A stretch of DNA of 60,422 nucleotides from UBA970 sp049419605. Lineage in GTDB: Bacteria; Bacillota_I; Bacilli_A; RFN20; CAG-826. The position numbers and the translations under genes are program-made. Shown piece after piece: positions 59,403-60,422 of the stretch; the first letter of the stretch is position 1, and every line of letters begins with the position of its first letter. The stretch is from NCBI GenBank assembly GCA_049419605.1, contig JBMSKF010000006.1:1-60422 (forward strand), written 5' to 3'. Below the pieces are notes generated by a model that made no database searches, was not told where the DNA came from, and saw only the letters and a list, made by a program, of their open reading frames with translations.

Positions 59403-60422
59403 TCCTTGGATATTACTATTTTCTATGGTTGTTGCTTTATTTTTTTCAGCCTTTTTTTCAGCTTCCGAAATGGCATATACTGCCGTTAACCATCTCAAAC
59501 TAAAACGATTAATTGATCAAGGAAATCATCATGCAAAAAGGGCGTTAGCCATTGCCGAACATTATGACCAATATTCATCTGCATTATTGTTTGGTAATGG
59601 GATCGTTAATATATTTAACTCCTCAGTGACCGCGCTTTTATCGCTTCAATTTTTTGCTCCAATTCTACCCAATCCTGGTTTTGCGGCGACGATATCTGCC
59701 ATTGCAATCTTTTTCATTATTGTCGTTTTTGGAGAATTAATCCCCAAAACGTTTGGTAAGATCAACGCACTCCAATTAACGTTATGGTTCGTTTATCCTG
59801 TCATGATTCTTCGCTTCATTTTTAGCCCGTTTGTATGGTTAGTGAGCATTATCGTTTTTCCAATCCGTTCGTTGTTTGTTCAAAAACGAAAAGAAAATCG
59901 AAGTAAATATAATGACGAAGAATTAGAAACGATGGTTGATACCATTGAAGAAAAGGGCATGATTGATGAAAAGAAAGGTGATTTAATTCGCTCTGCACTT
60001 ACTTTTTCTGAAAAAAAAGCTTATGAAGTCATGACCCCTCGCGTCGATATCGTTGCCTTCAATATCGAAGATGATAGTCAAAATTTACTTTTAAACCCAG
60101 ATATATTTGGATATTCCCGTATTCCAGTTTATGACCAAACCCTCGATAAAATGATTGGAATCTTACCAACCAAAAAACTTTATAAACGATTTTTAAATCA
60201 ATTACCAATTGAATTACCAACATTATTGATTCAACCACTATTTGTTCCACGTAACCAACCCTTAAGTAAAATTTTAGGTTTATTCAAAGAACAAAAGCAA
60301 CAAATGGCGATCGTTGTCGATGAGCATGGTGGGACCGAAGGACTGATTACTTTAGAAGATATTGTTGAAGAAATTGTTGGTGAAATTTGGGATGAAACCG
60401 ATGATATTTTGCCGCCAATTAT
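59395..60422 (+). CDS. CNNM/CBS membrane protein (HlyC/CorC family), 3' partial
   Basis: The frame opens at GTG 59395, overlapping the end of the previous gene, and remains open to the window end (342 residues seen). It has the same architecture: ALFFSAFFSASEMAYTAVNH, LLFGNGIVNIFNSSVTA, FGELIPKTFGK, then CBS segments AYEVMTPRVDIVAF and MAIVVDEHGGTEGLITLEDI followed by VEEIVGEIWDETDD. The second CBS is closer to the classical family consensus than in the upstream paralog. A C-terminal transporter-associated domain may lie beyond the window. Confidence 0.92.
   Translation, partial: MVNPWILLFSMVVALFFSAFFSASEMAYTAVNHLKLKRLIDQGNHHAKRALAIAEHYDQYSSALLFGNGIVNIFNSSVTALLSLQFFAPILPNPGFAATISAIAIFFIIVVFGELIPKTFGKINALQLTLWFVYPVMILRFIFSPFVWLVSIIVFPIRSLFVQKRKENRSKYNDEELETMVDTIEEKGMIDEKKGDLIRSALTFSEKKAYEVMTPRVDIVAFNIEDDSQNLLLNPDIFGYSRIPVYDQTLDKMIGILPTKKLYKRFLNQLPIELPTLLIQPLFVPRNQPLSKILGLFKEQKQQMAIVVDEHGGTEGLITLEDIVEEIVGEIWDETDDILPPI

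Noticed and set aside
1..60422. Mollicutes code (TGA as Trp)
   Set aside because: TGA ends rbgA, malQ and deoD at family-consistent positions, and tryptophans in conserved motifs (for example GGCFWG in MsrA) are TGG.
1..60422. CRISPR arrays, insertion sequences, rRNA genes, selenocysteine or restriction systems
   Set aside because: No regularly spaced repeats, transposases, rRNA signatures or related genes were seen on either strand.

Overview
The window is a gene-dense stretch of a low-GC Gram-positive (Firmicutes-type) chromosome using the standard bacterial code: TGA is used as a stop (rbgA, malQ, deoD). Evidence for the lineage is PolC-type replicase, the Bacillus-like order topA-xerC / rpsB-tsf-pyrH-frr-uppS-cdsA-rseP-polC and rplS-lepB-rbgA-rnhB, strong AGGAGG ribosome binding sites, CdaA, RbgA and KhpA. 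Cell-wall genes (uppP, uppS, glmM, glmS, cdaA) argue for a walled cell. Several linked genes of the classical Bacillus clusters are missing (acpP, smc, ftsY, ffh, trmFO, clpQY, codY, dxr, proS, cdaR). This fits a streamlined, deep-branching Bacilli relative (Erysipelotrichales / Izemoplasmatales-like), but that placement is inference.

Layout. 1-2.2 kb: plsX (5' end cut off), rnc, a small membrane protein, ylxM. 2.2-4.9 kb, minus strand: rpsP-khpA-rimM-trmD-uppP, an apparent inversion of the usual ribosomal block. 5.0-8.4 kb: rplS-lepB-rbgA-rnhB-dprA. 8.5-22.4 kb: topA, xerC, the rpsB to uppS-cdsA translation and lipid run, rseP, polC. 22.4-32 kb: scattered tRNAs, an ArsB-like permease, an aldo/keto reductase, msrA-msrC (methionine sulfoxide repair), a CotH-type lipoprotein, a five-gene Rnf/Nqr redox-pump operon and a GNAT gene. 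32.3-41.2 kb: a complete nine-gene V/A-type ATPase operon bracketed by two tRNA pairs. 41.3-45.2 kb: cdaA-glmM-glmS (c-di-AMP and cell-wall precursor supply). 45.2-46.7 kb, minus: nfeD and an SPFH (stomatin-like) gene. 46.8-52.4 kb: a carbohydrate segment (Nudix, GH13 glucosidase, PucR-type regulator, MsmX-type ATPase, MalQ). 52.4-60.4 kb: deoD, a NERD-like membrane protein, a minus-strand LytTR/DUF3021 regulator pair, tRNA-Gly, a 925-residue coiled-coil membrane protein, tdk, and two tandem CNNM/CBS membrane proteins, the second cut by the window end.

How the genes work together. Energy metabolism appears to be built on membrane ion circuits: an NADH-fed flavin pump with an NqrF-type input but no NqrA, RnfB or RnfC, next to a rotary V/A-ATPase. 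Most of the rest is translation, replication and envelope housekeeping. The most interesting observations are the NqrA-less Rnf/Nqr hybrid, a recurrent promoter layout predicting leaderless mRNAs (a -10 hexamer exactly 6 nt before the start codon in at least five genes), a terminator-like hairpin inside the rpsP operon, a structured rpsB leader, and the uncharacterised coiled-coil membrane protein with a distinct C-terminal domain. No CRISPR array, insertion sequence, prophage or rRNA was seen, and no gene-free stretch exceeds about 300 bases.
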